From Actinomycetes bacterium (GTDB lineage: Bacteria > Actinomycetota > Actinomycetes > Mycobacteriales > Mycobacteriaceae), in assembly GCA_022600695.1 (NCBI GenBank), contig JAHZJY010000375.1:1-14960 (forward strand): DNA of 14,960 nucleotides, read 5' to 3'. The notes beneath the pieces are model-generated. The model had not been told where the DNA came from. It did not search any database and saw nothing but the letters and a program-made list of their open reading frames with translations. This document shows, one piece after another, positions 7,932 through 14,846 of the stretch. A program made the position numbers and the translations under genes. The first letter of the stretch is position 1. Each line of letters opens with the position of its first letter.

Positions 7932-9134
7932 CTAGGCGTCCTTCCCTGCGGAATGGTCGGCGGCCCGGCCCGATGCAGCGGCCAGAGCGGCTGCGGCGTC
8001 GGCACCGGAATCCATGGTTTCGGCCAGGGTGACCAGCGGATGGTCGGCCTCGGCGAGGATTCGCCGGCCCTCCTCGACGTTGTTGCCGTCGAGCCGAACC
8101 ACCAACGGCTTGTTCGCGCCGGGACCGAGCATCTGCAGGGCTTTCACGATTCCCGAGGCCACCGCATCGCAGGAGGTGATTCCACCGAAGACGTTGACGA
8201 ACACGCTTCGGACCTGGTCATCGCCCAGGATGACGTTGAGCCCGGCAGCCATCACCTCGGCCGAGGCACCGCCACCGATATCGAGAAAGTTCGCCGGTTT
8301 GACCCCGCCGTGCTTCTCGCCCGCGTAGGCGACCACGTCCAGCGTGGACATGACCAGACCGGCTCCGTTGCCGATCACACCGACCTCTCCGTCCAGTTTG
8401 ACGTAGTTGAGGTCGTACTCTTTCGCCTTGAGTTCGAGCGGATCGGTGGCGTCCCTGTCCTCGAACTCCGCGTGGTCGGGATGTCGGAAGTCGGCGTTGC
8501 CGTCCAGGGTGACCTTGCCGTCCAACGCCAGAATCTGATCGTCGGGCGTGCGCACCAGGGGGTTGACCTCCACCAGGGTGGCGTCCTCCCCGACGAACAC
8601 CTCCCACAACTTGGCGATCGTCACCGCCGCCGCATCGAGAACCTCCGCGGGTAGATGGCCCTGCTCAGCGATCGAACGGGCGAACGCCAGATCCACCCCT
8701 TTGACGGCATCCACCGGAACCCGGGCCAGTCGGTCCGGTTTCGTAGCGGCCACCTCCTCGATCTCGATGCCACCCTCCACCGAACACATGGCGAGATAGG
8801 TGCGGTTGGCGCGGTCGAGCAGAAACGAGACGTAATACTCCTCGGCGATATCGCTGGCCTCGGCGACCAGCAACTTCCTGACGATATGGCCCTTGATGTC
8901 CAGGCCGAGGATATTCGAGGCATGGGCGAAGGCGTCCTCGGGCGTCTCGGCGTACTTCACACCACCCGCCTTACCTCGACCGCCCACTTTCACCTGGGCT
9001 TTCACCATCACAGGTTGCCCAATCTCAGCGGCGATGGCCCTGGCGTCGTCGGCCGACTCAGTCACCCGGCCGGGCGTGGTGGGGACGTTGTGCTTGGCGA
9101 AGAGTTCCTTCGCCTGGTATTCGAAAAGGTCCAT
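7932..9134 (-). CDS. sucC: SucC, ADP-forming succinyl-CoA synthetase beta subunit
   Basis: The beta subunit holds the nucleotide-binding ATP-grasp domain and pairs with SucD. The 400-residue product starts [15 protein letters not shown], the canonical beginning. Further marks are [17 protein letters not shown] (44-60), the metal-binding LVEVNPL (187-193), [13 protein letters not shown] (254-266), the ligase segment [11 protein letters not shown] (281-291) and [10 protein letters not shown] (311-320). The open frame continues 45 codons further upstream, but that stretch does not resemble SucC, so the ATG at 9134 is used. No strong Shine-Dalgarno is visible; AGGGAG lies about 15 nt upstream. 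It is the first gene of sucC-sucD and shares a 242-bp divergent region with the M23 peptidase gene, which contains a CRP-type site. Confidence 0.98.
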   Translation of the reverse strand: MDLFEYQAKELFAKHNVPTTPGRVTESADDARAIAAEIGQPVMVKAQVKVGGRGKAGGVKYAETPEDAFAHASNILGLDIKGHIVRKLLVAEASDIAEEYYVSFLLDRANRTYLAMCSVEGGIEIEEVAATKPDRLARVPVDAVKGVDLAFARSIAEQGHLPAEVLDAAAVTIAKLWEVFVGEDATLVEVNPLVRTPDDQILALDGKVTLDGNADFRHPDHAEFEDRDATDPLELKAKEYDLNYVKLDGEVGVIGNGAGLVMSTLDVVAYAGEKHGGVKPANFLDIGGGASAEVMAAGLNVILGDDQVRSVFVNVFGGITSCDAVASGIVKALQMLGPGANKPLVVRLDGNNVEEGRRILAEADHPLVTLAETMDSGADAAAALAAASGRAADHSAGKDA

Positions 9135-9259
9135 GGGCTGTCTACAGGCTCCCTTGCTGGGTCTGTGGTTTACCGAACGCGCGTCGAGGGAACTGTATCC
9201 GCAGGCGGCGGGCCCGATGGACCCGACCTCCCCAACCAAATGACCCCGCGCCGGGCCAC

Positions 9260-9275
9260 AGTGATACACGTCACA
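9260..9275. promoter_or_regulatory. CRP-type binding site (AGTGA-N6-TCACA)
   Basis: AGTGATACACGTCACA matches the CRP consensus TGTGA-N6-TCACA at 9 of 10 fixed positions and has a perfect GTGA/TCAC palindrome. It lies about 126 bp before the sucC start and 102 bp before the peptidase start, so it could act on either gene. Mycobacterial CRP (Rv3676 in M. tuberculosis) uses this motif. Function here is inferred. Confidence 0.6.
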
Positions 9276-9300
9276 ATCCTCGGCGTCGTTTCCTCTTGGG

Positions 9301-9330
9301 TTGCGGCTTGTATCTCATTTTGGTTACCGT
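9301..9330 (+). promoter_or_regulatory. Candidate promoter for the M23 peptidase gene
   Basis: TTGCGG (9301-9306) and TACCGT (9325-9330, fitting the mycobacterial TANNNT -10) are 18 bp apart. Transcription would start near 9338, leaving a roughly 39-nt leader containing GAGGA (9365-9369). The CRP-type site would be centred near -70, a usual activator position. This is a pattern match only. Confidence 0.35.
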
Positions 9331-9342
9331 TCCTCGGTCTAG

Positions 9343-9358
9343 ATAACGCTTTGGTCAC
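9343..9358 (+). promoter_or_regulatory. MtrA-like direct repeat (ATAAC-N6-GTCAC)
   Basis: ATAAC (9343-9347), 6 nt, GTCAC (9354-9358) resembles the actinobacterial MtrA response-regulator pattern GTNAC-N6-GTNAC with one mismatch. A further GTTAC is at 9323-9327. MtrA controls cell-wall hydrolase genes, including M23 peptidases in Corynebacterium. The site sits just downstream of the predicted transcription start, which would suit repression. Tentative. Confidence 0.35.
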
Positions 9359-9376
9359 AGACTTGAGGACTTGGCT

Positions 9377-10318
9377 TTGACGCAACTTAGGACGGACTCC
9401 TCCCGGGACCGGCTGTCTCAATCTTGCGCCGAGGCCGCGTGCGCGCCGCCCGACGCCGCAGCCGCACTCGCCGATCAGCCGGAAGCCATGCTCGATGTCG
9501 AGGATCTGACCCCGCTGCTGGATGTTCCCGCCAGGTTCTCCCGCGCCGGAGTCGGCGACCATGGCGAGCGCCCGATGTACTCCAGCACCGAGGACACCGA
9601 CCTGCTGCCCCGAACTCCGCGGCACCGTCGCCAGCCCACCAGCGCCGCCAAGGGCCGGACGCTGATCGCGGCGATGGCCATCGGCGCCGCCGCAGCGGCT
9701 ACCTACGGAATGCTCGACCCGCGCGAGGAGTCCGTCGACCGCACTGTCCTGGCCGCCGAGTTGACCCCGGCCGCCGCCGCTCCCGCACCGCGCGGCGTCG
9801 AGTTGGTCACGGTGAAACCAGTCGCCAACGCCGCGGTGCGTGCTGAGGAACTGGCCAAGGGGGCCGCCTATGCCGCCGAGCGCGCCGAGCGTGAGGCCCG
9901 CCTGCAACGTCCGCTGTTCGTCATGCCGACCAGGGGCGCCCTGTTCACCTCGGGCTTCGGCTACCGCTGGGGCGCTCTGCACGGTGGGGTCGACCTGGCC
10001 GGGCCTGTCGGTACGCCGATCAACGCCGTCTCCGATGGCATCGTCGCCGACGCCGGTCCGACCAACTCCGGCTACGGCGCGTGGGTGAAGATCCGCCACT
10101 ACGACGGCACAGTGACGCTGTACGGCCACATCAACAGCTGGACCGTCCAGATCGGTCAGCGGGTGTTCGCCGGTGATCAGATCGCCACCATCGGCAATCG
10201 CGGCTACTCCACCGGGCCGCACCTGCACTTCGAGGTGCTGCTCGGCGGCACCAGCCAGACCGACCCGGTGCCGTGGCTGGCCGCCCGGGGCGTCTCGCTG
10301 GGCGGCTACACCGGCTGA
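9377..10318 (+). CDS. Membrane-anchored M23 (LytM/MepA-type) peptidoglycan metalloendopeptidase (Rv0950c homologue)
   Basis: The 313-residue protein is predicted to cleave peptidoglycan cross-links outside the membrane. A hydrophilic N-terminus (1-93) is followed by one transmembrane segment (about 94-112), an Ala/Glu-rich linker (120-178) that may be coiled, and an M23 domain (180-305). Zinc and catalytic residues are complete: HGGVD (H202, D206), LYGH (H251) and HLHFE (H282, H284), so it should be active. The start is a TTG at 9377, chosen because GAGGA at 9365-9369 is 7 nt away; the in-frame TTG at 9371 would be only 1 nt from it. It is divergent from sucC, with CRP-type and MtrA-like sites upstream, and ends 30 bp from the convergent uvrD1 stop. 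Position matches Rv0950c. Confidence 0.92.
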   Translation: MTQLRTDSSRDRLSQSCAEAACAPPDAAAALADQPEAMLDVEDLTPLLDVPARFSRAGVGDHGERPMYSSTEDTDLLPRTPRHRRQPTSAAKGRTLIAAMAIGAAAAATYGMLDPREESVDRTVLAAELTPAAAAPAPRGVELVTVKPVANAAVRAEELAKGAAYAAERAEREARLQRPLFVMPTRGALFTSGFGYRWGALHGGVDLAGPVGTPINAVSDGIVADAGPTNSGYGAWVKIRHYDGTVTLYGHINSWTVQIGQRVFAGDQIATIGNRGYSTGPHLHFEVLLGGTSQTDPVPWLAARGVSLGGYTG

Positions 10319-10348
10319 CGCGGCCTGCGGCCCGACAGCATCGGACCG

Positions 10349-12673
10349 CTACAGCTTTTGCACCGGTGCGTGATTGTGCATCAGCTTCACCCGTCCGGCG
10401 CCGCCGAAGTCGATCAGCGACATCGCCGCCTCCCCGACGCCCGATACCTCCTCGACGCGACCGAGCCCATATTTGTCGTGGTTGACCCGATCGCCGGGCT
10501 GCAACACGATCGGCGGCCGCTTACCGGCTCCGGAACGCATCGGCGCCTGCCGGCCCGGGTCGAACCGGCCGGTGATCGGGGCGCTCAATGACGGCGCGGC
10601 GTCGGTGCGCCGCCAGTCGATGAGGTCATCCGGAATCTCCCGCAGGAAGCGGGACTCCGGGTTCAGCATCGGCTGCCCCCAGGACGACCGCACCTTGGCC
10701 CGGCTGACATAGAGCCGCCGGCGGGCGCGGGTGATGCCGACATAGGCCAGTCGACGCTCCTCGCACAGTTCGGCGGGATCGCCCAACGCCCGCATGTGCG
10801 GAAACATGCCGTCCTCCCAACCGGTGACGAACACCACCGGAAACTCCAGGCCCTTGGCGGTGTGCAAGGTCATCAACGTGACCACACCGGCCTCGTTCTC
10901 CGGAATCTCGTCGGAGTCGGCGACCAGCGACACCCGCTCCAGGAATTCGGCCAGCACCCCGGCCTGGGGCAAGTCCTGATTGTCTGCGTCGGCGCCGCCG
11001 GAGTCCCGAAGGGCCTCGGCGTTGGCCCGATCGATGCTGAATTCGTGTGCGACGCTGACCAACTCGTTCAGGTTGTCGAGCCGGGCCAGGTCCTGCGGAT
11101 CATTGGAGCGCTCCAGTTCGCGCCGGTAGCCGGTGCCGTCGAGAACAGCTTCGACGAGATCGCCCAGTTCCTCGCCCAGGTGCCCCCGCAGACCGTCGAG
11201 CAACTCGACGAAGGCGGCGATGGCCTTCTCCGCACGGGAGTTCAGCATCGGCACCCGGCCCTGCGCGGCCGCGACCAGTGCGTCGGAGAAACTCACCGCG
11301 GCATTCTCGGCGTGGACCGCTACACACGCCTCGGCGCGGTCGCCGATACCCCGCCGCGGGGTGTTGAGGATGCGCCGCAGGCTGACCGTGTCCCCCGGGT
11401 TGTCCAGGACCCGCAGATAGGCGACGATGTCGCGAATCTCCTTGCGCTCGTAGAAGCGGAGACCGCCGACGACCTTGTAGGGGATACCCGCACGGATGAA
11501 CACCTCTTCCACGGAGCGCGAGGCGTTGTTGGTGCGGTAGAACACCGCCACGTCGTCGTAGGTGAGCTCGCCACGATCCCCCAGCGCGTCGATCTCGCGA
11601 GCGACGAAGCGCGCCTCGTCGTGTTCGTTGTCGGCGACATAGCCGACGATGGGCTCCCCCTCACCGGCATCGGTCCACAGCCGCTTCTCCCGGCGTCCGG
11701 CATTGCAGGCGATGACGGAGTTCGCCGCCGACAGAATGTTCTGGGTGGAGCGGTAGTTCTGTTCGAGCAGAATCGTTCTGGCATCGGGAAAGTCCCGTTC
11801 GAAGTCCTCGATGTTGCGGATCGTGGCGCCCCGGAACGCGTAGATGGACTGATCGGCGTCACCGACGACACACAGTTCGGCCGGCGGCACAACGTCGGTG
11901 TCCGGTGCGCCGACCCCGACGAGCTCGCGAACCAGCACGTACTGGGCGTGGTTGGTGTCCTGGTACTCGTCGACCAGGATGTGCCGGAACCGGCGACGGT
12001 AGTACTGGGCGATCTGAGGATGGTTCTGAAGCACCGCGACCGTCTCGCCGATCAGATCGTCGAAATCCAGCGCGTTGGCAGTCCGCAGCCGGCGCTGGTA
12101 TTCGCCGTAGACCTCGGCGGTGATCCGGGCCAGATCGTCGCCGCCCTGCTCCAGCCCGGCCACGGCCCGTTCCGGGGAGATGAGCTCGTTCTTGAGGTTG
12201 GAGATGCCGTTGGCCAGCAGCCGCGGCGAGTAGCGCTTGACGTCGAGTCCCATATCGCGGCCGATCATCAACAACAGCCGTCGCGAATCGTCGGCGTCGT
12301 AGATGGAGAAGTTGGAGTTGCGCCCGGGCAGCAGCGAGGCCTGGTTACGCAGGATGCGCACGCAGGTCGAGTGGAACGTCGAGACCCACATGGTGCGGGC
12401 GCGCGGTCCGACGAGTTGTGCGACCCGTTCCCGCATCTCGGCAGCGGCCTTATTGGTGAACGTGATGGCCAGGATCTGGCCGGAACCGACATCCCGGGCG
12501 GCCAGCAGATAGCCGATCCGCCGGGTCAGCACTGCGGTCTTACCCGAACCGGCGCCGGCGACGATCAGCAGCGGCGAGCCCTCGTGCAGCACGGCCTGAC
12601 GCTGTTGCGGGTTGAGCCCGTCGAGAATGTCGGCGCCCCCGAAAGGCTCGCGGTCAATTACGTGCGCAGTCAT
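10349..12673 (-). CDS. uvrD1: UvrD1/PcrA, superfamily 1A DNA helicase
   Basis: This 3'-5' DNA helicase takes part in nucleotide excision and transcription-coupled repair. The 774 residues carry all SF1A motifs: Q motif NPQQ (21-24), Walker A AGAGSGKT (39-46), Ia TFTNKAAAEM (71-80), II DEYQD (235-239), III VGDADQSIYAFRGA (270-283), IV EQNYRST (304-310), V TLHTAKGLEFPVVF (602-615) and VI RRLAYVGITRAR (640-651). A C-terminal Tudor-like domain (about 724-774) ends in MHNHAPVQKL. Cys450 in the 2B region (RAEACVAV) appears to match the M. tuberculosis cysteine (451) reported to form the activating disulfide dimer. ATG 12673 gives a product near the 771 residues of the M. tuberculosis protein; the 21 codons upstream in frame look non-coding. 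It is divergent from the chorismate mutase leader, and only weak ribosome-binding sequence is visible. Confidence 0.97.
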   Translation of the reverse strand: MTAHVIDREPFGGADILDGLNPQQRQAVLHEGSPLLIVAGAGSGKTAVLTRRIGYLLAARDVGSGQILAITFTNKAAAEMRERVAQLVGPRARTMWVSTFHSTCVRILRNQASLLPGRNSNFSIYDADDSRRLLLMIGRDMGLDVKRYSPRLLANGISNLKNELISPERAVAGLEQGGDDLARITAEVYGEYQRRLRTANALDFDDLIGETVAVLQNHPQIAQYYRRRFRHILVDEYQDTNHAQYVLVRELVGVGAPDTDVVPPAELCVVGDADQSIYAFRGATIRNIEDFERDFPDARTILLEQNYRSTQNILSAANSVIACNAGRREKRLWTDAGEGEPIVGYVADNEHDEARFVAREIDALGDRGELTYDDVAVFYRTNNASRSVEEVFIRAGIPYKVVGGLRFYERKEIRDIVAYLRVLDNPGDTVSLRRILNTPRRGIGDRAEACVAVHAENAAVSFSDALVAAAQGRVPMLNSRAEKAIAAFVELLDGLRGHLGEELGDLVEAVLDGTGYRRELERSNDPQDLARLDNLNELVSVAHEFSIDRANAEALRDSGGADADNQDLPQAGVLAEFLERVSLVADSDEIPENEAGVVTLMTLHTAKGLEFPVVFVTGWEDGMFPHMRALGDPAELCEERRLAYVGITRARRRLYVSRAKVRSSWGQPMLNPESRFLREIPDDLIDWRRTDAAPSLSAPITGRFDPGRQAPMRSGAGKRPPIVLQPGDRVNHDKYGLGRVEEVSGVGEAAMSLIDFGGAGRVKLMHNHAPVQKL

Positions 12674-12709
12674 ATCGCACCCAAACCTACCGCCGTTGGG
12701 CGACGGCTT

Positions 12710-12739
12710 TTGCGCACCCGACCGCCGGGGTGGCACACT
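12710..12739 (+). promoter_or_regulatory. Candidate promoter of the chorismate mutase leader transcript
   Basis: TTGCGC (12710-12715) and CACACT (12734-12739) are 18 bp apart. The -10 ends 7 nt before GTG 12747, so the transcript would begin at the first base of the leader ORF, the same geometry as at 4527-4540 and 14834-14847. The -10 is weak, keeping only the A at position 2 and the final T. Confidence 0.4.
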
Positions 12740-12746
12740 TTCCCCT

Positions 12747-12818
12747 GTGCATCCCGATGTGCGTTGTACGCAGCGATTTTTCTACGGGTATCGGTTCCCG
12801 GTGCCCGTGGAGGCTTAG
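12747..12818 (+). CDS. Predicted Phe/Tyr-rich leader peptide of the chorismate mutase attenuator (23 codons)
   Basis: From GTG 12747 the frame encodes 23 residues and stops at TAG 12816-12818. Residues 10-17 read RFFYGYRF: Phe codons at 12777, 12780 and 12795 and Tyr codons at 12783 and 12789, so five aromatic codons in seven. There is no Trp. Phe and Tyr are the end products of the pathway that chorismate mutase opens. No Shine-Dalgarno precedes the GTG, but the predicted promoter places the transcript start at this codon, so leaderless translation is likely; GTG 12759 is an alternative start. The stop lies just before the alternative hairpins, as ribosome-mediated attenuation needs. The same frame is open upstream into uvrD1 antisense, but that part has no promoter logic. 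Function is inferred from composition, position and RNA structure. Confidence 0.75.
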   Translation: MHPDVRCTQRFFYGYRFPVPVEA

Positions 12819-12837
12819 CTGCTCGAACCCGAGAGCC
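12812..12837 (+). promoter_or_regulatory. Predicted antiterminator hairpin
   Basis: GGCT (12812-12815) pairs with AGCC (12834-12837), and CTCG (12822-12825) pairs with CGAG (12830-12833) around an AACC loop, with a 6-nt bulge on the left. It uses bases 12833-12837, which are also in the terminator's left arm, so the two cannot coexist. A ribosome at the leader stop codon (12816-12818) would cover its left arm; one stalled on the Phe/Tyr codons (12777-12797) would leave it free. Confidence 0.55.
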
Positions 12838-12875
12838 CCGCGGTCCGCCATCCGGATCCGGGGCTCGTTCCTTGT
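12833..12875 (+). terminator. Intrinsic terminator (attenuator) upstream of chorismate mutase
   Basis: GAGCCCCG (12833-12840) pairs perfectly with CGGGGCTC (12859-12866). After one bulged C, GGTCCG (12842-12847) pairs with CGGATC (12853-12858, one G-U) around a CCATC loop, giving 14 pairs. A modest pyrimidine run GTTCCTTGT follows. It lies between the Phe/Tyr leader ORF and chorismate mutase, so it would cut transcription before the gene. Confidence 0.75.
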
Positions 12876-12964
12876 GTGCGGCCCCCTTCCAGATACGGAT
12901 CAGCGGAATGACACCACAACCCTCAACCGAGGGGAACGACGCCCCACACGAGGAGAACGACGAT

Positions 12965-13222
12965 ATGACCACCGAACAGCTCACAGATGTCGATGCCCTG
13001 CGAATCGAGATAGACCGCCTGGACGCCGAGATCCTCGCAGCGGTGAAACGCCGTACCGAGGTGTCCCAGGCCATCGGCAAAGTCCGGATGGCCTCCGGGG
13101 GCACCCGACTGGTGCACAGCCGAGAGATGAAGGTGATCGAGCGTTACGGCACGCTCGGCGCCGAGGGTAAGGACCTCGCCATGCTGCTGCTGCGCATGGG
13201 CCGGGGCCGACTCGGCCACTGA
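12965..13222 (+). CDS. Chorismate mutase, AroQ-delta type (Rv0948c homologue)
   Basis: Chorismate mutase converts chorismate to prephenate, the first committed step to Phe and Tyr, in the cytoplasm. The 85-residue all-helical protein closely matches M. tuberculosis Rv0948c (MtCM). R13, R30, R41, R53 and E54 align with MtCM R18, R35, R46, R58 and E59, and the C-terminus GRGRLGH is the segment implicated in activation by DAHP synthase. MtCM is a weak enzyme alone and is boosted by complex formation with DAHP synthase; the same is expected here. ATG 12965 is preferred because GGAGA lies 9 nt upstream; the in-frame ATG 12908 (19 more codons) has only poor ribosome-binding sequence. Upstream lies the Phe/Tyr attenuator; downstream are an 11-bp tandem repeat and an inverted repeat. 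Confidence 0.93.
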   Translation: MTTEQLTDVDALRIEIDRLDAEILAAVKRRTEVSQAIGKVRMASGGTRLVHSREMKVIERYGTLGAEGKDLAMLLLRMGRGRLGH

Positions 13223-13224
13223 AA

Positions 13225-13268
13225 TACCTCTGACGTACCTCTGACGTACCTCTGGGGTGCCTCCGGCG
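13225..13268 (+). repeat. 11-bp tandem repeat, four copies
   Basis: Two perfect copies of TACCTCTGACG (13225-13235, 13236-13246) are followed by TACCTCTGGGG (13247-13257, 9 of 11) and TGCCTCCGGCG (13258-13268, 8 of 11). The array starts 2 nt after the chorismate mutase stop. The period is about one helical turn. No known binding motif was recognised. Confidence 0.85.
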
Positions 13269-13326
13269 CGAGAGTGCATGTCGGTACGGAGACACGCCGC
13301 AACAACGTGACGTTCGCGCACCCTCG
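13269..13326. terminator. Imperfect inverted repeat, probable bidirectional terminator
   Basis: CGAGAGTGCATG (13269-13280) pairs with CGCGCACCCTCG (13315-13326) over 12 positions with two mismatches and one G-U pair. The inner region contains ACACGCCG and AACGTGACGTT. It lies between the convergent stops of chorismate mutase (13222) and the aldehyde dehydrogenase (13339), where a two-way terminator is expected. There is no U-tract, which is usual in mycobacteria. Confidence 0.5.
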
Positions 13327-13338
13327 TCGGGACTGCGG

Positions 13339-14796
13339 CTACGGCGTCAGCGCGATGTACTTGATGTCCAGATACTCCTCGATACCCTCGAGGCCGCCCT
13401 CCCGGCCGAACCCTGACTCCTTGACCCCGCCGAACGGCGCGGCCGGATCGGAGATCACCCCCCGGTTGACACCCACCATGCCGGCCTCGACTCGCTCGGC
13501 AACCCGCAGCGCCCGGTCCAGGGACTCAGTGAAGATATAGGCCGCCAGCCCGTACTCGGTGTCATTGGCCGCGGCGATGCCCTGCTCCTCGGTATCGAAT
13601 CCGATGATCGGCGCTACCGGTCCGAACACCTCCTCTTTGAGGATGCGGGCATTGGCTGGGACGTCGACGAGCACGGTGGCCGGGTAGAAGAACCCGGGGC
13701 CACCGGGCGCCCGGCCGCCCAGTGCGACGGTGGCGCCCTTATCGACGGCGTCGTCGACCAACTCCTGAACGGTGGCAAGCTGATTGGAGTTGACCAGCGG
13801 GCCCAGCTTCGCCGACGGGTCCAGACCGTCGCCGAGGTTCACCTCGCCCATATGTTTGACGAACTTGTCGGTGAACTCCTCGATCACCGCGTTGGAGACG
13901 TGGAATCGGTTGGCCGCCGTGCAGGCCTCGCCGCCGTTGCGCATCTTGGCCAGCATGGCCCCCTGCACCGCGGCATCGATGTCGGCATCGTCGAACACCA
14001 CGAACGGTGCGTTGCCACCGAGTTCCATCGAGGTGCGCAGCAGCTTGTCGGCGGACTGCTTGATCAACGCCTTACCCACCCCCGTCGATCCGGTGAAGGT
14101 CAGTTTGCGCAACCGGCCGTCGTCGATCAGTGCGGTGGTGACCTCGCGCGGCTTGGAGGTCGGCAGCACCGACAGCACACCTTTGGGCAGCCCGGCATCA
14201 TCCATCAGCTTGGCCAGCAACAGCATGGTCAGCGGCGTCTCCTGCGCCGGCTTGACGATCATCGTGCAACCGGCCGCCAGCGCCGGCCCCATCTTGCGGG
14301 TTCCCATGGCCAACGGGAAGTTCCATGGTGTGATCGCGTAACACGGGCCGACGGGTTGTTTGGTGACGATGATGCGGCCCGTCCCGGCCGGGCTCGGGGT
14401 GTATCTGCCGCTGATTCGCACCGCCTCCTCGGCGAACCAGCGGAAGAATTCGGCACCGTAGCGGACCTCGCCCACACTCTCCGTCACCACCTTGCCCATC
14501 TCCAGCGTCATCAGGGCGGCAATATCGTCCGCCTGCGCGATGATCGTCTCGAAGACTGACCGCAGAACCTCTCCCCGCTCACGCGCCGGAGTGGCGGCCC
14601 ACTGCTCCTGCACCGCGCAGGCGGCGTCCAGCGCGGCGAGGGCGTCGGCGGCCGTCGCATCGCCTACCGCAACGAGAACCTCCTGGTCGGCCGGGTTGAT
14701 GACCTCGAAAGTGGAAGCGCCCGGCTTCTCCCGGCCACCGATCCACACTCCGGTCGGAACCGAGGCCAATACGCGTTCAATATCCTGGGTACCCAT
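13339..14796 (-). CDS. NAD(P)-dependent aldehyde dehydrogenase, probably succinate-semialdehyde dehydrogenase
   Basis: The 485-residue product is a full-length aldehyde dehydrogenase. Seen motifs are PWNFP with N159, VKPA with K182, the cofactor loop FTGSTGVG (234-241), the general base E258 in MELGG, the nucleophile C292 in GEACTA, and EEVFGP (388-393). The pattern (TPWNFPLAMGTRK, NRFHV, GLEGIEEYLDIKY) is typical of the GabD-type group oxidising succinate semialdehyde to succinate, which would feed the TCA cycle alongside SucCD. Substrate assignment is by family similarity only; other aldehydes are possible. The ATG at 14796 is preceded by a weak GGTGGT. It is divergent from pgi across 50 bp. 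In M. tuberculosis this junction holds Rv0947c, so the gene is an addition or replacement relative to that species. Confidence 0.88.
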   Translation of the reverse strand: MGTQDIERVLASVPTGVWIGGREKPGASTFEVINPADQEVLVAVGDATAADALAALDAACAVQEQWAATPARERGEVLRSVFETIIAQADDIAALMTLEMGKVVTESVGEVRYGAEFFRWFAEEAVRISGRYTPSPAGTGRIIVTKQPVGPCYAITPWNFPLAMGTRKMGPALAAGCTMIVKPAQETPLTMLLLAKLMDDAGLPKGVLSVLPTSKPREVTTALIDDGRLRKLTFTGSTGVGKALIKQSADKLLRTSMELGGNAPFVVFDDADIDAAVQGAMLAKMRNGGEACTAANRFHVSNAVIEEFTDKFVKHMGEVNLGDGLDPSAKLGPLVNSNQLATVQELVDDAVDKGATVALGGRAPGGPGFFYPATVLVDVPANARILKEEVFGPVAPIIGFDTEEQGIAAANDTEYGLAAYIFTESLDRALRVAERVEAGMVGVNRGVISDPAAPFGGVKESGFGREGGLEGIEEYLDIKYIALTP

Positions 14797-14833
14797 ACCA
14801 CCATCATCTACACCTTCGTCGGGCCCGTCGCAC

Positions 14834-14839
14834 TAGGGT
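14834..14839 (+). promoter_or_regulatory. Candidate -10 of a leaderless pgi promoter
   Basis: TAGGGT fits TANNNT and ends 7 nt before the pgi ATG (14847), so transcription would begin at the start codon. No convincing -35 is seen 17-18 bp upstream. The GGGGA touching the ATG is too close to act as a Shine-Dalgarno. Confidence 0.35.
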
Positions 14840-14846
14840 CTGGGGA

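Noticed and set aside
9135..9269. 45-codon N-terminal extension of SucC
   Set aside because: [12 protein letters not shown] is the standard SucC start, and the extension overlaps the CRP-type site and lacks family similarity.
9371..9376. TTG at 9371 as start of the M23 peptidase
   Set aside because: It is only 1 nt from GAGGA; TTG 9377 is 7 nt away.
9135..9376. ydaO-type (c-di-AMP) riboswitch before the peptidase gene
   Set aside because: The space between the predicted start site and gene is too short (about 40 nt) and the conserved core was not seen.
12740..12900. T-box or metabolite riboswitch before chorismate mutase
   Set aside because: No T-box TGGNACCGCG element or recognisable riboswitch core; the Phe/Tyr codon run with competing hairpins is a simpler explanation.
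10796..12964. Very long open frame upstream of and in frame with chorismate mutase
   Set aside because: It is antisense to uvrD1 and reflects high-GC third-position bias. Chorismate mutase homology begins only near 12965.
12908..12964. ATG at 12908 as start of chorismate mutase (104 residues)
   Set aside because: Only poor ribosome-binding sequence precedes it, while 12965 has GGAGA 9 nt upstream and gives a product close to the 90-residue active M. tuberculosis enzyme. It remains possible.
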